NCBI GenBank assembly: GCA_963701325.1
Contig: OY969604.1
Location: 3,286,001-3,350,000 of the forward strand
DNA: 64,000 nt
Direction of reading: 5' to 3'
Origin: Bog-756 sp963701325
GTDB lineage: Bacteria > Actinomycetota > Acidimicrobiia > Acidimicrobiales > RAAP-2
Under the pieces are notes generated by a model, which worked only from the letters and a program-made list of their open reading frames with translations, did not search any database and had not been told where the DNA came from. Shown here one piece after another: positions 51,302 to 58,347 of this stretch (within the stretch, counting starts at the first letter, position 1; every line of letters begins with the position of its first letter). Made by a program: the position numbers and the translations under genes.

Positions 51302-52045
51302 TCAGATTCTGCCGTGCCCACGCTTCCGTAGCGCGTAGTAGGCCTTGACCGATGCGTCGGTTGCGGGCGCACCGTCGTCGTCGACCTCCTCGAGGAGATC
51401 GAATCCCTCGTCGACCAGCTCGCGAACCCGGGAGAGCGGCACCGCCAATTCCCCGATGCTCTCCCGGTGCAGGAGATAGTGGTCCCCGCCCACCCGCTCG
51501 AGGATGCGGATGTCCCACTCGGTCGATCCGGACCCGGCGTCGTCCTCGGCGAAGGCGACGTCGATGATCGCGGTCCCCCCGTCGAAGTCGTAGACCCATG
51601 GCGGCTCCTCACCGAGGCGGCGGAGCTCGCCGACGGTGTTGACGTCGAAGAGGAAGAGGCCGCCCTCGGACAGGTGGTCGTGCACGCACTCGAGGAACGA
51701 CCGCCAATCCTCGAGGGTGAGCAGGTGGTTGATCGAATCGAAGATGCAGAGCACCACGTCGAACCGCCGTCCGAGCGAAAAGGAGGCCATATCTGCCTCG
51801 ACCAAGCTCGCGCTCGGCACCTTGCCGGCGGCGATGGCCAGCATCTCGGGTGACCGGTCGAGCCCGGTGAGCGTGGCGGTGGTGGTGAGCCGGACCATGA
51901 TGGAACCCGTGCCGCAGCCCACCTCGAGCACTGAACGCGCATCGGGCCGGTAGCACTCGATCCACGAATTGACCCGCGCCGCACGGGCCGCCGGGTCGTC
52001 CATGACTGCGTCGTAGAAGGGGGCGAATTGCTCGTACGCGACCAT
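51302..52045 (-). CDS. SAM-dependent class I methyltransferase
   Basis: The 247-residue enzyme has the Rossmann motif I LEVGCGTGSIMVRLT, acidic motif at LTGLDRSPEML (Asp for the SAM ribose), motif II/III VLCIFDSINHLLTLEDWRSFLECVHDHLSEGGLFLFDVNT, and a C-terminal substrate-capping region. The overall length and YEQFAPFYDAVM start fit the widespread family of small-molecule methyltransferases. The substrate is unknown. ATG 52045 is used. A damaged copy of part of this gene (motif I region) lies just upstream at 52171, so a duplication happened here. Confidence 0.9.
   Translation of the reverse strand: MVAYEQFAPFYDAVMDDPAARAARVNSWIECYRPDARSVLEVGCGTGSIMVRLTTTATLTGLDRSPEMLAIAAGKVPSASLVEADMASFSLGRRFDVVLCIFDSINHLLTLEDWRSFLECVHDHLSEGGLFLFDVNTVGELRRLGEEPPWVYDFDGGTAIIDVAFAEDDAGSGSTEWDIRILERVGGDHYLLHRESIGELAVPLSRVRELVDEGFDLLEEVDDDGAPATDASVKAYYALRKRGHGRI
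51855..51974. repeat. Parent copy of a 120-bp duplication (methyltransferase motif I region)
   Basis: This segment of the methyltransferase gene matches 52171-52289 in direct orientation, with roughly five of six positions identical by eye and one 1-bp gap. It encodes the motif I segment and flanks. Confidence 0.75.
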
Positions 52046-52153
52046 GGTCCACCGTGCCACATCCCTTCGGGGCGCGTGTGCCTGTTCCGGGACGCCACGA
52101 TCGACCGAGCCGTCCGGCGCCCGCGATCTCCCGACCTTTGGATCAGGGCTCGG

Positions 52154-52296
52154 TCACCACCTCGGGCAATCGGTCGAGCCGGCGAGCGTGGCAGTCGTGA
52201 TGAGCCGGACCAGGATCGAACCGGTGCCGCAGCCGACCTCGAACACCGGCCCCGTGTCGGGCCGGTAGCCCTCGATCGACGAAGCGACCGTGACAT
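52154..52296 (-). pseudogene. Truncated methyltransferase fragment
   Basis: The minus-strand frame reads SSIEGYRPDTGPVFEVGCGTGSILVRLITTATLAGSTDCPRW and then stops. It corresponds to NSWIECYRPDARSVLEVGCGTGSIMVRLTTTATLTGLDRSP in the adjacent intact gene. Upstream of the match the sequence is unrelated and antisense to the DUF1003-like gene. It is a decayed partial duplicate with no start codon of its own. Confidence 0.75.
52171..52289. repeat. Derived copy of the methyltransferase duplication
   Basis: Direct repeat partner of 51855-51974, 119 bp, separated by about 196 bp. The two copies are diverged but collinear, so this is an old segmental duplication, perhaps at the edge of an insertion that brought in the lower-GC genes to the right. 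Confidence 0.7.
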
Positions 52297-52328
52297 GCTC
52301 AGTGGTGGTCCAGAGCGAGGAGAGCATC

Positions 52329-52769
52329 ATGATCGAGAGCCACATACCGAAGCCGGTGAAGGCACACCACCTCATCGGTGAAGCCATCAGTATCCGAGGC
52401 GTGCGGGGGGAGGTTCAAAAAGCCAACGGATTCAATGCAAAGATCGCCGTCTTCCTCACCAACATCGTTGGGTCGATGTGGTGCGCGTACGTCTTCGCCC
52501 TGATCGCCCTTCTCGGCCTACGTCCGGCGCTCAGGCCCGGTGGCGAAGGCCTCGTTGCTTGGATCGCGCAAACGTTCCTCCAGTTGGTGTTGCTGTCGGT
52601 GATCATGGTCGGGCAGAACGTGCAGAGTCAGGCGAGTGACGTGCGCTCACAGCACACATATGACGACACCGTTCAGATCCTCGATCGGCTGGACATTCAC
52701 ACCGCGGGCGGCCTGAAGGACCTTGCTGATCGCATGGACGCGATGGAGGCCAAACTCACCGGCAGGTGA
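52329..52769 (+). CDS. Small two-helix membrane protein, DUF1003-like
   Basis: The 146-residue protein has two hydrophobic helices, AVFLTNIVGSMWCAYVFALIALLGL and AWIAQTFLQLVLLSVIMVGQNVQ, then a soluble, charged helix (SQHTYDDTVQILDRLDIHTAGGLKDLADRMDAMEAKL). The Gly-Ser-Met-Trp and Gln-Asn-x-Gln-x-x-Ala/Ser-Asp motifs resemble DUF1003 membrane proteins of unknown function. The ATG at 52329 is favoured by a GAGGAG site. Codon use is less GC-biased than the neighbours to the left, suggesting transfer. Confidence 0.7.
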   Translation: MIESHIPKPVKAHHLIGEAISIRGVRGEVQKANGFNAKIAVFLTNIVGSMWCAYVFALIALLGLRPALRPGGEGLVAWIAQTFLQLVLLSVIMVGQNVQSQASDVRSQHTYDDTVQILDRLDIHTAGGLKDLADRMDAMEAKLTGR

Positions 52770-52828
52770 ACGACAACGTACCCCAGGTCGGGAGTGGTCT
52801 CGCATCGAGAGCGATCTAGGATGATTCG

Positions 52829-53290
52829 GTGAGCTCTGCCAGGCACAGCGGTTTCGATCACGTCACCATTGCGGTTGCCGATCTCGACGAAGCAGCGAGG
52901 TTCTTCGGGATGCTCGGCTTCGAGGAGACCCAGTCAACCGTTGTGTCCGGCGGCGAGATGTCCGAGTACATGGGCATCCCCGATTGGGAGGCCGACCACG
53001 TCACCCTGGTGCTGACCGGAGCTCCGACCCACCAGGAGGTGCAGCTCCTCCACTTCCATCACCCGGACCTGCCTAACAATCCTGCAGAATCGAATCTGGC
53101 GAGGTTGGGCTACAACCACATCTGCTTCGCCGTTGACGACCTCGATGCCACACTCGCCCGTCTCGAGGCTGGCGGCGTGCGGACGCGAAGCAAGGTGATG
53201 ACCTTCCACGATCGTCGCCTCGTCCTTCTGAGCGGACCCGGAGATGTCACTGTCGAACTTGCGGAGTGGAGCGTGGTTGGTGACGGATGA
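52829..53290 (+). CDS. VOC-superfamily (glyoxalase/bleomycin-resistance-like) protein
   Basis: The 153-residue protein shows two beta-alpha-beta-beta-beta repeats. The first starts FDHVTIAVADLDEAARFFGMLGFEE with an HVT-x-x-V metal-ligand His, and the second starts YNHICFAVDDLDATLARLEAGGV. An acidic ligand lies in the C-terminal VTVELAEW strand. Metal-dependent isomerase, dioxygenase or binding functions all occur in this superfamily, so the reaction is not given. GTG 52829 is the start. It belongs to the lower-GC stretch. Confidence 0.88.
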   Translation: MSSARHSGFDHVTIAVADLDEAARFFGMLGFEETQSTVVSGGEMSEYMGIPDWEADHVTLVLTGAPTHQEVQLLHFHHPDLPNNPAESNLARLGYNHICFAVDDLDATLARLEAGGVRTRSKVMTFHDRRLVLLSGPGDVTVELAEWSVVGDG

Positions 53291-53326
53291 GACGGTGCCA
53301 ACGGCCCGCTCGATCGACGAAGGACT

Positions 53327-53827
53327 CTAGCGAGCGTCTCGTTGAGATTCCTGAAACTTTCGGTGTTGCTCCAGGATGTGCTCGTGCGAAGCACCCTTTG
53401 TCGGTACACCAGGGTGATGATGCCGGCACAAGATGTACGGAGTGCCTTCTAGCTGGTGGTGGCCAATCCGCCAGCACCCTTTGGTGTGGCAGTTCACCTT
53501 CCGTACGCCGGTGTAGACCCCGATGCCGACTGCGCTGATGAGTGTCGCCTCACCGAGGTCGGATCCGAACCCAGACCAGAAGTTGTAGTAGACGTCGGGC
53601 CCCCCGTGGAGGGTCCCTGTGTGGAGCGCCAGCCAATGTCGTACGGCATCGAAGAAGCCAATGAGCAGGGCGATTCCGACCACGACCAGGATGAGGAGCA
53701 GGCCACGTACCCACTTGCTCGTTTGGCTACGTTCGGATTCCGAAGCGCTGCCCGCCTCGCTGTCGGTTACGGGTTGGGCCGGCGAGGGCGAGGGGTTCTG
53801 GGTAGCAGCAGGAGAATCAGGGGTCAC
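53327..53827 (-). CDS. Membrane protein with Cys/His-rich C-terminal motif
   Basis: The 166-residue protein has a long acidic, Ser/Pro-rich N-terminus, a helix WVRGLLLILVVVGIALLIGFFD, a second hydrophobic stretch LGEATLISAVGIGVYTGV, and a tail VNCHTKGCWRIGHHQLEGTPYILCRHHHPG. The Cys-His-x3-Cys ... His-His ... Cys-x-His-His pattern could bind zinc. I have seen this tail in unnamed actinobacterial proteins and know no function. The GTG at 53827 is a choice made without a clear ribosome site; the open frame extends 30 codons more. Confidence 0.6.
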   Translation of the reverse strand: MTPDSPAATQNPSPSPAQPVTDSEAGSASESERSQTSKWVRGLLLILVVVGIALLIGFFDAVRHWLALHTGTLHGGPDVYYNFWSGFGSDLGEATLISAVGIGVYTGVRKVNCHTKGCWRIGHHQLEGTPYILCRHHHPGVPTKGASHEHILEQHRKFQESQRDAR

Positions 53828-54296
53828 ATCGCCAAGCCTACGAGGAAGCTTGTCAGTCGAGGTGGAATCCGCCGAGAGGAGCGTGACCGAGGAGAGACGA
53901 GAACGCGGCAGCCGCACGGCTGGGGCTGGGTGGTGGCGCGGCTGACACCACCACCACGAAGTCGCTCCGGTCTGGGCGATTTCCCGTACTGGTCATGCCG
54001 GGGTTTTGATGCATCGTTGCGGGTGGTCCAGGTGGACCACGGCTTCGGGCGTGACCCATCCCGGTCCACTGGTCTGCACGACCGCCATACGCCGCTGGCG
54101 GTGACGGCCTGGCCAGCGGTTGGACCGTGGATCGCTGCCGGCTCCGGGTGTGGTCTCCACCGACGGGCGGTTGTGACCCGATAGCCGACCGGTTAGCGTT
54201 CCGCCGAGATCCCCAGGCCTCGTTTCAGGTGGCAGAGAAGTGGATGCAACGGACTCGGCCTAACCGGCGGTTGCCGGGGGTAGGAGGTTGAATCCG
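53828..54296. other. 469-bp gene-free region with inverted repeats
   Basis: No convincing ORF. It is flanked by divergently oriented genes (53827, minus; 54297, plus). It holds a loose pairing between GTGGTG near 53930 and CACCAC near 53950, and a perfect palindrome at 54023. The right end carries a GGGGTAGGAGG ribosome site for the sulfotransferase. It may hold promoters for both genes or a remnant of an insertion. Confidence 0.55.
54023..54040. promoter_or_regulatory. 18-bp perfect palindrome (8-2-8) in the intergenic region
   Basis: GTGGTCCA and TGGACCAC flank GG. The palindrome lies about 257 bp before the sulfotransferase start and 196 bp from the membrane protein start. It has the size of a dimeric-regulator operator. 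No matching second site was found nearby. Confidence 0.45.
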
Positions 54297-55109
54297 ATGA
54301 GTGAGGCAAACGTCGGCGATCGTGCGAAGGAAGCTGCACGGCGCGCCTATCGTTTGGGCATTCGGAGTGTGGCCAGTCCGTTCGAGCCGCACTCCGATCA
54401 TCCGTTGCTCGTACACTGCGCTACCGGCAAGGCGGGGACGGTCTGGTTCCAAGAGGTCTTGCGGTCGGTGACCCGTCGCTATGGGCTCCGCTTCCAGATG
54501 CTTCAGAAGGAACCGGGATCGCTCAAACCCACCACCGATCTTGCGTTCGGGAGTCCTGCCTACTTCCGCAGGCAGGACCTCGCTGGCAGAAGCTTCCGAG
54601 GATCCCATGTCATTCGCGACCCGCGGGACCTCGTCGTCTCGGGGTATCACTATCACAAGGTCACGACCGAAGAATGGTGTCGACGACCGAATCCGAAGAG
54701 ACCGGGCGGCCTCAGTTATCAGGCGTTCCTGTTGTCGGTAGATGAACACGAAGGGTTGATGGCCGAAATCGAGTACATGGCTCGGTACACCGGGGCGTCG
54801 ATGGCTCGGTGGAACTATGACCAGCCAGAGTTCCTGGAGATCCGTTACGAGGACGCGTTCGCCGACGATGTCGGCACCTTCGAGCGGCTGTTCCGCTGGT
54901 ACGGATTCAATCAACGCGCCGTTCAGATCGGGTTGGACGCAGTGAATGCCCTGAGCCTGAGACGCGGGGGAGCCGTGGCGAATCATGCGCGTTCGGGTAC
55001 CAGCGGCGAGTGGCGAGCCCAGTTCGCGCCGGAACATGTCGAGCGGTTCAAGCAGCTGACCGGCGATCTGGTCTACCGATTGGGATACGAAGACCGGCCT
55101 GACTGGTAG
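54297..55109 (+). CDS. Sulfotransferase-family protein
   Basis: The 270-residue cytosolic protein carries the PAPS-binding loop HCATGKAGTVWFQEVLRSVTRRYGL (the 5'-phosphosulfate loop with Lys and Thr) and the 3'-phosphate motif VIRDPRDLVVSGYHYHK, where the Arg-Asp-Pro-Arg-Asp matches the classical R-D-P-x-D-x-x-x-S. A Glu in EIRYEDAF and C-terminal RLGYE follow. It transfers sulfate from PAPS to an alcohol, sugar or phenol. GAGG-type ribosome site favours ATG 54297. GC content is clearly below the flanking genes, suggesting transfer. A perfect hairpin follows its stop. Confidence 0.9.
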   Translation: MSEANVGDRAKEAARRAYRLGIRSVASPFEPHSDHPLLVHCATGKAGTVWFQEVLRSVTRRYGLRFQMLQKEPGSLKPTTDLAFGSPAYFRRQDLAGRSFRGSHVIRDPRDLVVSGYHYHKVTTEEWCRRPNPKRPGGLSYQAFLLSVDEHEGLMAEIEYMARYTGASMARWNYDQPEFLEIRYEDAFADDVGTFERLFRWYGFNQRAVQIGLDAVNALSLRRGGAVANHARSGTSGEWRAQFAPEHVERFKQLTGDLVYRLGYEDRPDW

Positions 55110-55134
55110 ACACGGCTGGACGAGCCACGCGATT

Positions 55135-55156
55135 CGGGGGGCCTTTCGGCCCCCCG
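55135..55156 (+). terminator. Perfect 9-bp hairpin downstream of the sulfotransferase gene
   Basis: CGGGGGGCC and GGCCCCCCG surround a TTTC loop, 25 bp after the stop. No T-tract follows, but the stem is exceptionally stable. It also marks the right end of the lower-GC block. Confidence 0.75.
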
Positions 55157-55223
55157 CACACGTAGGCGCTGAACACAGACTCCTGTTACGCCGGAGAGGT
55201 GCAGCTTCGGCGAGACTGGGGTC

Positions 55224-55589
55224 GTGTTCCTCGTCGATGCAGCGAATGTGGTCGGGTCCCGGCCGACCGGATGGTGGCGCGATCGACCCGGAGCGGCCCG
55301 ATCGTTCGTCGAACGAGTCCGTGCTGCGGCTGAGGAGGGCCGGCTCGCCGTCCCAATCGTCGTCGTCCTCGAAGGTGCTGCTCGCAGCGGTGTCGAGGCG
55401 GGCGTCTCCGACGGCGTGACCGTCCTCCATGCGCCCGCAAGTGGTGACGACGCGCTCGTCGCCGTGGCTGCCGATGCCACCGATCACGTGACACTGGTGA
55501 CGGCGGATCGTGCACTCAGGCGGCGGGCCGAGGCTCTGGGGGCGGACGTGGTCGGTCCCGGATGGCTCCTCGGCCTACTCGACGGGTGA
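55224..55589 (+). CDS. NYN/PIN-like small protein
   Basis: The 121-residue protein begins FLVDAANVVGSRPTGWWRDRPGAARSFVERVR, where the Asp-x-x-Asn-Val-x-Gly-Ser motif and later DDALVAVAAD and VTLVTADRALRRRAEALGADVVGPGWLL form the PIN-like (NYN) metal-binding core: acidic residues at Asp5, Asp75-76 and Asp94. Such proteins may be RNases; others in this family are annotated NTP pyrophosphohydrolase. It is short but complete for this type. GTG 55224 start. It is convergent with the TMEM175-like gene, 14 bp apart. Confidence 0.75.
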   Translation: MFLVDAANVVGSRPTGWWRDRPGAARSFVERVRAAAEEGRLAVPIVVVLEGAARSGVEAGVSDGVTVLHAPASGDDALVAVAADATDHVTLVTADRALRRRAEALGADVVGPGWLLGLLDG

Positions 55590-55603
55590 CACCGAACACT
55601 CAA

Positions 55604-56230
55604 TCAGCCCTCCTGCGAGTCCGGGGGTATGACCGAACGCTCTGATTCACCGTCGAACTGTTGAACGAACCGTCGATCGGGAAGAAACCACATGATGGCG
55701 ACAGAGGCGTAGAGCACGTATGACGCGATCGGGGTCACGAATGCCAGACCGACTCCTCCCGCATAGAGGACGACCGAGAGGTTCCCCTTGAAATCGCTCC
55801 CGACGACACGGCCGACGGTCGAATCCCTGCCGTTGGCGCGGATGATGAACCGGACCAGGATCGAGTAGGCGAGACCGGCCCCGAGGGCGACGATCCCGTA
55901 GGTTGCAGCCGGTAGGGCGTGGTTCGGATACTTGCCGACCCAACCGGTGACGACCGGAACCAGCGAGAGCCAGAAGAGCAGGAACAGGTTGGACAGCATG
56001 ACCGATCCGTCCATACGGTCCGTCGAACGCAGAAGATGATGGTGATTGTTCCAATAGATCCCGATCATCGCGAAGCTCAGCACGTAGACCAGCAGCTCCG
56101 GGAGCACGGCGTGGGTGGCTGAGAGCGATGCTCCGATGGGCGGCTTGACGTTGAACGCCATGATCGTGATGATCACCGCCATCACGCCATCGCTGAAGGC
56201 TTCGAGTCGGTCGGTCTCGTCCAGCCGCAT
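55604..56230 (-). CDS. TMEM175-family (DUF1211) potassium channel-like protein
   Basis: The 208-residue protein starts MRLDETDRLEAFSDGVMAVIITIMAFNVKPP. The F-S-D-G motif in helix 1 is the gating or pore signature of TMEM175 channels. Helices continue LLVYVLSFAMIGIYWNNHHHLL, VMLSNLFLLFWLSLVPVVTGW, TYGIVALGAGLAYSILVRFII and LSVVLYAGGVGLAFVTPIASYVLYASVAIMWFL. About six helices are present, one repeat as usual in bacteria, so the active form is a tetramer. It likely mediates K+ or proton leak. ATG 56230 is favoured by a GAGAGGA site over ATG 56266. Confidence 0.9.
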   Translation of the reverse strand: MRLDETDRLEAFSDGVMAVIITIMAFNVKPPIGASLSATHAVLPELLVYVLSFAMIGIYWNNHHHLLRSTDRMDGSVMLSNLFLLFWLSLVPVVTGWVGKYPNHALPAATYGIVALGAGLAYSILVRFIIRANGRDSTVGRVVGSDFKGNLSVVLYAGGVGLAFVTPIASYVLYASVAIMWFLPDRRFVQQFDGESERSVIPPDSQEG

Positions 56231-56370
56231 GATTCCTCTCGGGGCCTCGGGTCGACGCTGGGTCATCAGCGCCCTGGCTGGACACTATGTCCGCACCGGC
56301 CCGGACGAGGGGAGTGTTCAGCTGATGCGGGACCCGGATCGGCGGGTGCGACTCCGGGGGCGAGCGATGT

Positions 56371-58347
56371 CTATGCGCCGGCGTCGTCGGCCCTGGCGGC
56401 GACGGCTCCGACCGGTCCGACGGGGTGTTCCGACTGGCTGACCCAGGTGGCGTACATCTCGGCGTAGAGGCCGCCTCGGCCGACAAGCTCACCGTGTGAT
56501 CCGACCTCCACGATCCGGCCCCCGTCGACCACCGCGATCCGGTCCGCCCGCATCGCCGTCGAAAGCCGGTGGGCGATGAGGATGGCCGTGCGGTTCTCGA
56601 GCAGGACGTCGAGTGCAGCTTCGATCTTGGTCTCGGACTGGAGGTCGAGATTGGACGTGGCTTCGTCCAGCACGAGCACCCTTGGGTGGGCGAGGAAGGC
56701 GCGTGCGAGCGCGATGAGCTGGCGCTCGCCCGACGAAAGGGTCTGGCCCCGCTCGTGGACCACGGTGTCGATCCCGGCGGGCATGCGGCCGACCATCTCG
56801 GCGAGGCCGACCCGGTCGACGGCTTCTCTGATCTCCTGCTCGGAGGCGTCCGGCCGGGCGAAGGCGACGTTCTCCCCGATGGTCCCGGCGAACAGGAACG
56901 GCTCCTGGGGGACGACGCCGAGCTGGCGGCGCAACGAGTGCAGGGTCACGTCCCGGAGGTCGTGACCGTCGATGGTCACCCGGCCGTCGGTCGGGTCGTA
57001 GAAGCGGGTGACCAGCTTGGCCATGGTCGACTTTCCCGCACCGGTCGGACCGACGAAGGCGACGGTCTCTCCTGGAACGATGGTCAGGTCCACGTCTTCG
57101 AGCACGGGTCGGCCGGGCAGGTAGGCGAAGGTGACCCGATCGAAGGCGATCGCTCCCTCGACAGGCGGGAGCTCGTATGCGTCGGATGCCTCGCGCACCT
57201 CGGGCTCGGTGTCGACCAGGGTGCGCAGCTTGATCACCGACGCCTGTCCCTGCTGGTAGGTGTTGTACTGCTGGACCAGCAGCTGGATCGGCTGGAAGAA
57301 GCGGTTGAGATAGAGGAAGAAGGCGACCAGCGCTCCGAGCGAGAGGGTGTGGTGGATGACCATCTCGCCGCCGATGGCCAGCAGCACCGCCTGGCCGATC
57401 ACTCCGAGCAGCTGGGTACCGGGTCCGTAGACGGCGTTCACATGGGCCGTGTAGTTGTTCGCGTCCCGGTAGTCGCCGACCACGTTGCGGTGGTGGATGA
57501 CGTTGTGGCGCTGGCGGTTGTGGGCGGTCACGATGCGGACCCCGTGCAGGCTCTCCGACAGGTCGGCGAGGACGTTGGCGATGCCGTCGCGCACCTTCCC
57601 GTAGCCCCGCTCGGAGGCCCGGGTGAACCAGATCGACGCGGCCAGCAGCGCGGGAACGATGAGCAGCACGGTGATGGCCGCCAGCCGAACGTCGGTCGTG
57701 AAGAGGATCGCGGTGATCACCACCATGGTCAGCGCCTGGATGGCCAGCTGGGCGAGGCCGTCCTGGAGGAGCTGCTGGAGGTTCTCGATGTCACTGGTCA
57801 TCCGGCTCATCACCACGCCTGCCTTCTCCTCGGTGAAGAAGCCGAGGGAGAGACGTTGGAGGTGGGCGAAGACCTGGACCCGGAGATCGTTCATGACCCA
57901 GGCGGCCAGTCGGCCGGTCACCTTGACCTGGAAGCGCTGGGCCAGGGCTGTGGCCCCGACGAAGACCAGATAGATCGCGGCCAGGACCGCCACTACCCAG
58001 AAGTGTTCGTGGCCCGGGGACATGCCGTCGTTGATGGCGATCTCGGTCAGCTTCGGGCCGGTCTGGGCCACGATCGAGATGAACACCACCAGCAGGCCGG
58101 TGAGGGCGAGCATCCCCGGGTACTTGGTCAGCAAGCGCCGGAGGGTGAGGCGTTTGAGGCCGGCCTCCGATCCGTTCTGCTCGAAGACGACGTCCGGATC
58201 GGCGTACTCGGGCTCGGATTCCAGCAGGCGGTCGACGCCGTCCTGAAGCTCGGACGGGATGCCGGCGAAGGGGAGCCCGGGCGCTGCAGGCCGTCCCATG
58301 CCTCCGGGCGCCCCTCCGAACCCCATGCCTCCACCGCCCCAGCTCAT
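56371..58347 (-). CDS. ABC exporter half-transporter with canonical ATP site (B subunit)
   Basis: The 658-residue protein fuses six transmembrane helices (type IV exporter fold) and a nucleotide-binding domain. It has Walker A VGPTGAGKST, Q-loop GVVPQEPFLFAGTIGENV, signature loop LSSGERQLIALARAFL, Walker B RVLVLDEATSNLD (catalytic Glu intact) and H-loop LIAHRLST. A Gly/Met/Pro-rich N-terminal arm precedes the first helix. The ATGA overlap with the other half-transporter gene ensures equal synthesis. The signature LSSGE departs from LSGGQ, fitting a heterodimer in which this loop completes the partner's weakened site. Substrate likely drug or lipid. Confidence 0.95.
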   Translation of the reverse strand: MSWGGGGMGFGGAPGGMGRPAAPGLPFAGIPSELQDGVDRLLESEPEYADPDVVFEQNGSEAGLKRLTLRRLLTKYPGMLALTGLLVVFISIVAQTGPKLTEIAINDGMSPGHEHFWVVAVLAAIYLVFVGATALAQRFQVKVTGRLAAWVMNDLRVQVFAHLQRLSLGFFTEEKAGVVMSRMTSDIENLQQLLQDGLAQLAIQALTMVVITAILFTTDVRLAAITVLLIVPALLAASIWFTRASERGYGKVRDGIANVLADLSESLHGVRIVTAHNRQRHNVIHHRNVVGDYRDANNYTAHVNAVYGPGTQLLGVIGQAVLLAIGGEMVIHHTLSLGALVAFFLYLNRFFQPIQLLVQQYNTYQQGQASVIKLRTLVDTEPEVREASDAYELPPVEGAIAFDRVTFAYLPGRPVLEDVDLTIVPGETVAFVGPTGAGKSTMAKLVTRFYDPTDGRVTIDGHDLRDVTLHSLRRQLGVVPQEPFLFAGTIGENVAFARPDASEQEIREAVDRVGLAEMVGRMPAGIDTVVHERGQTLSSGERQLIALARAFLAHPRVLVLDEATSNLDLQSETKIEAALDVLLENRTAILIAHRLSTAMRADRIAVVDGGRIVEVGSHGELVGRGGLYAEMYATWVSQSEHPVGPVGAVAARADDAGA

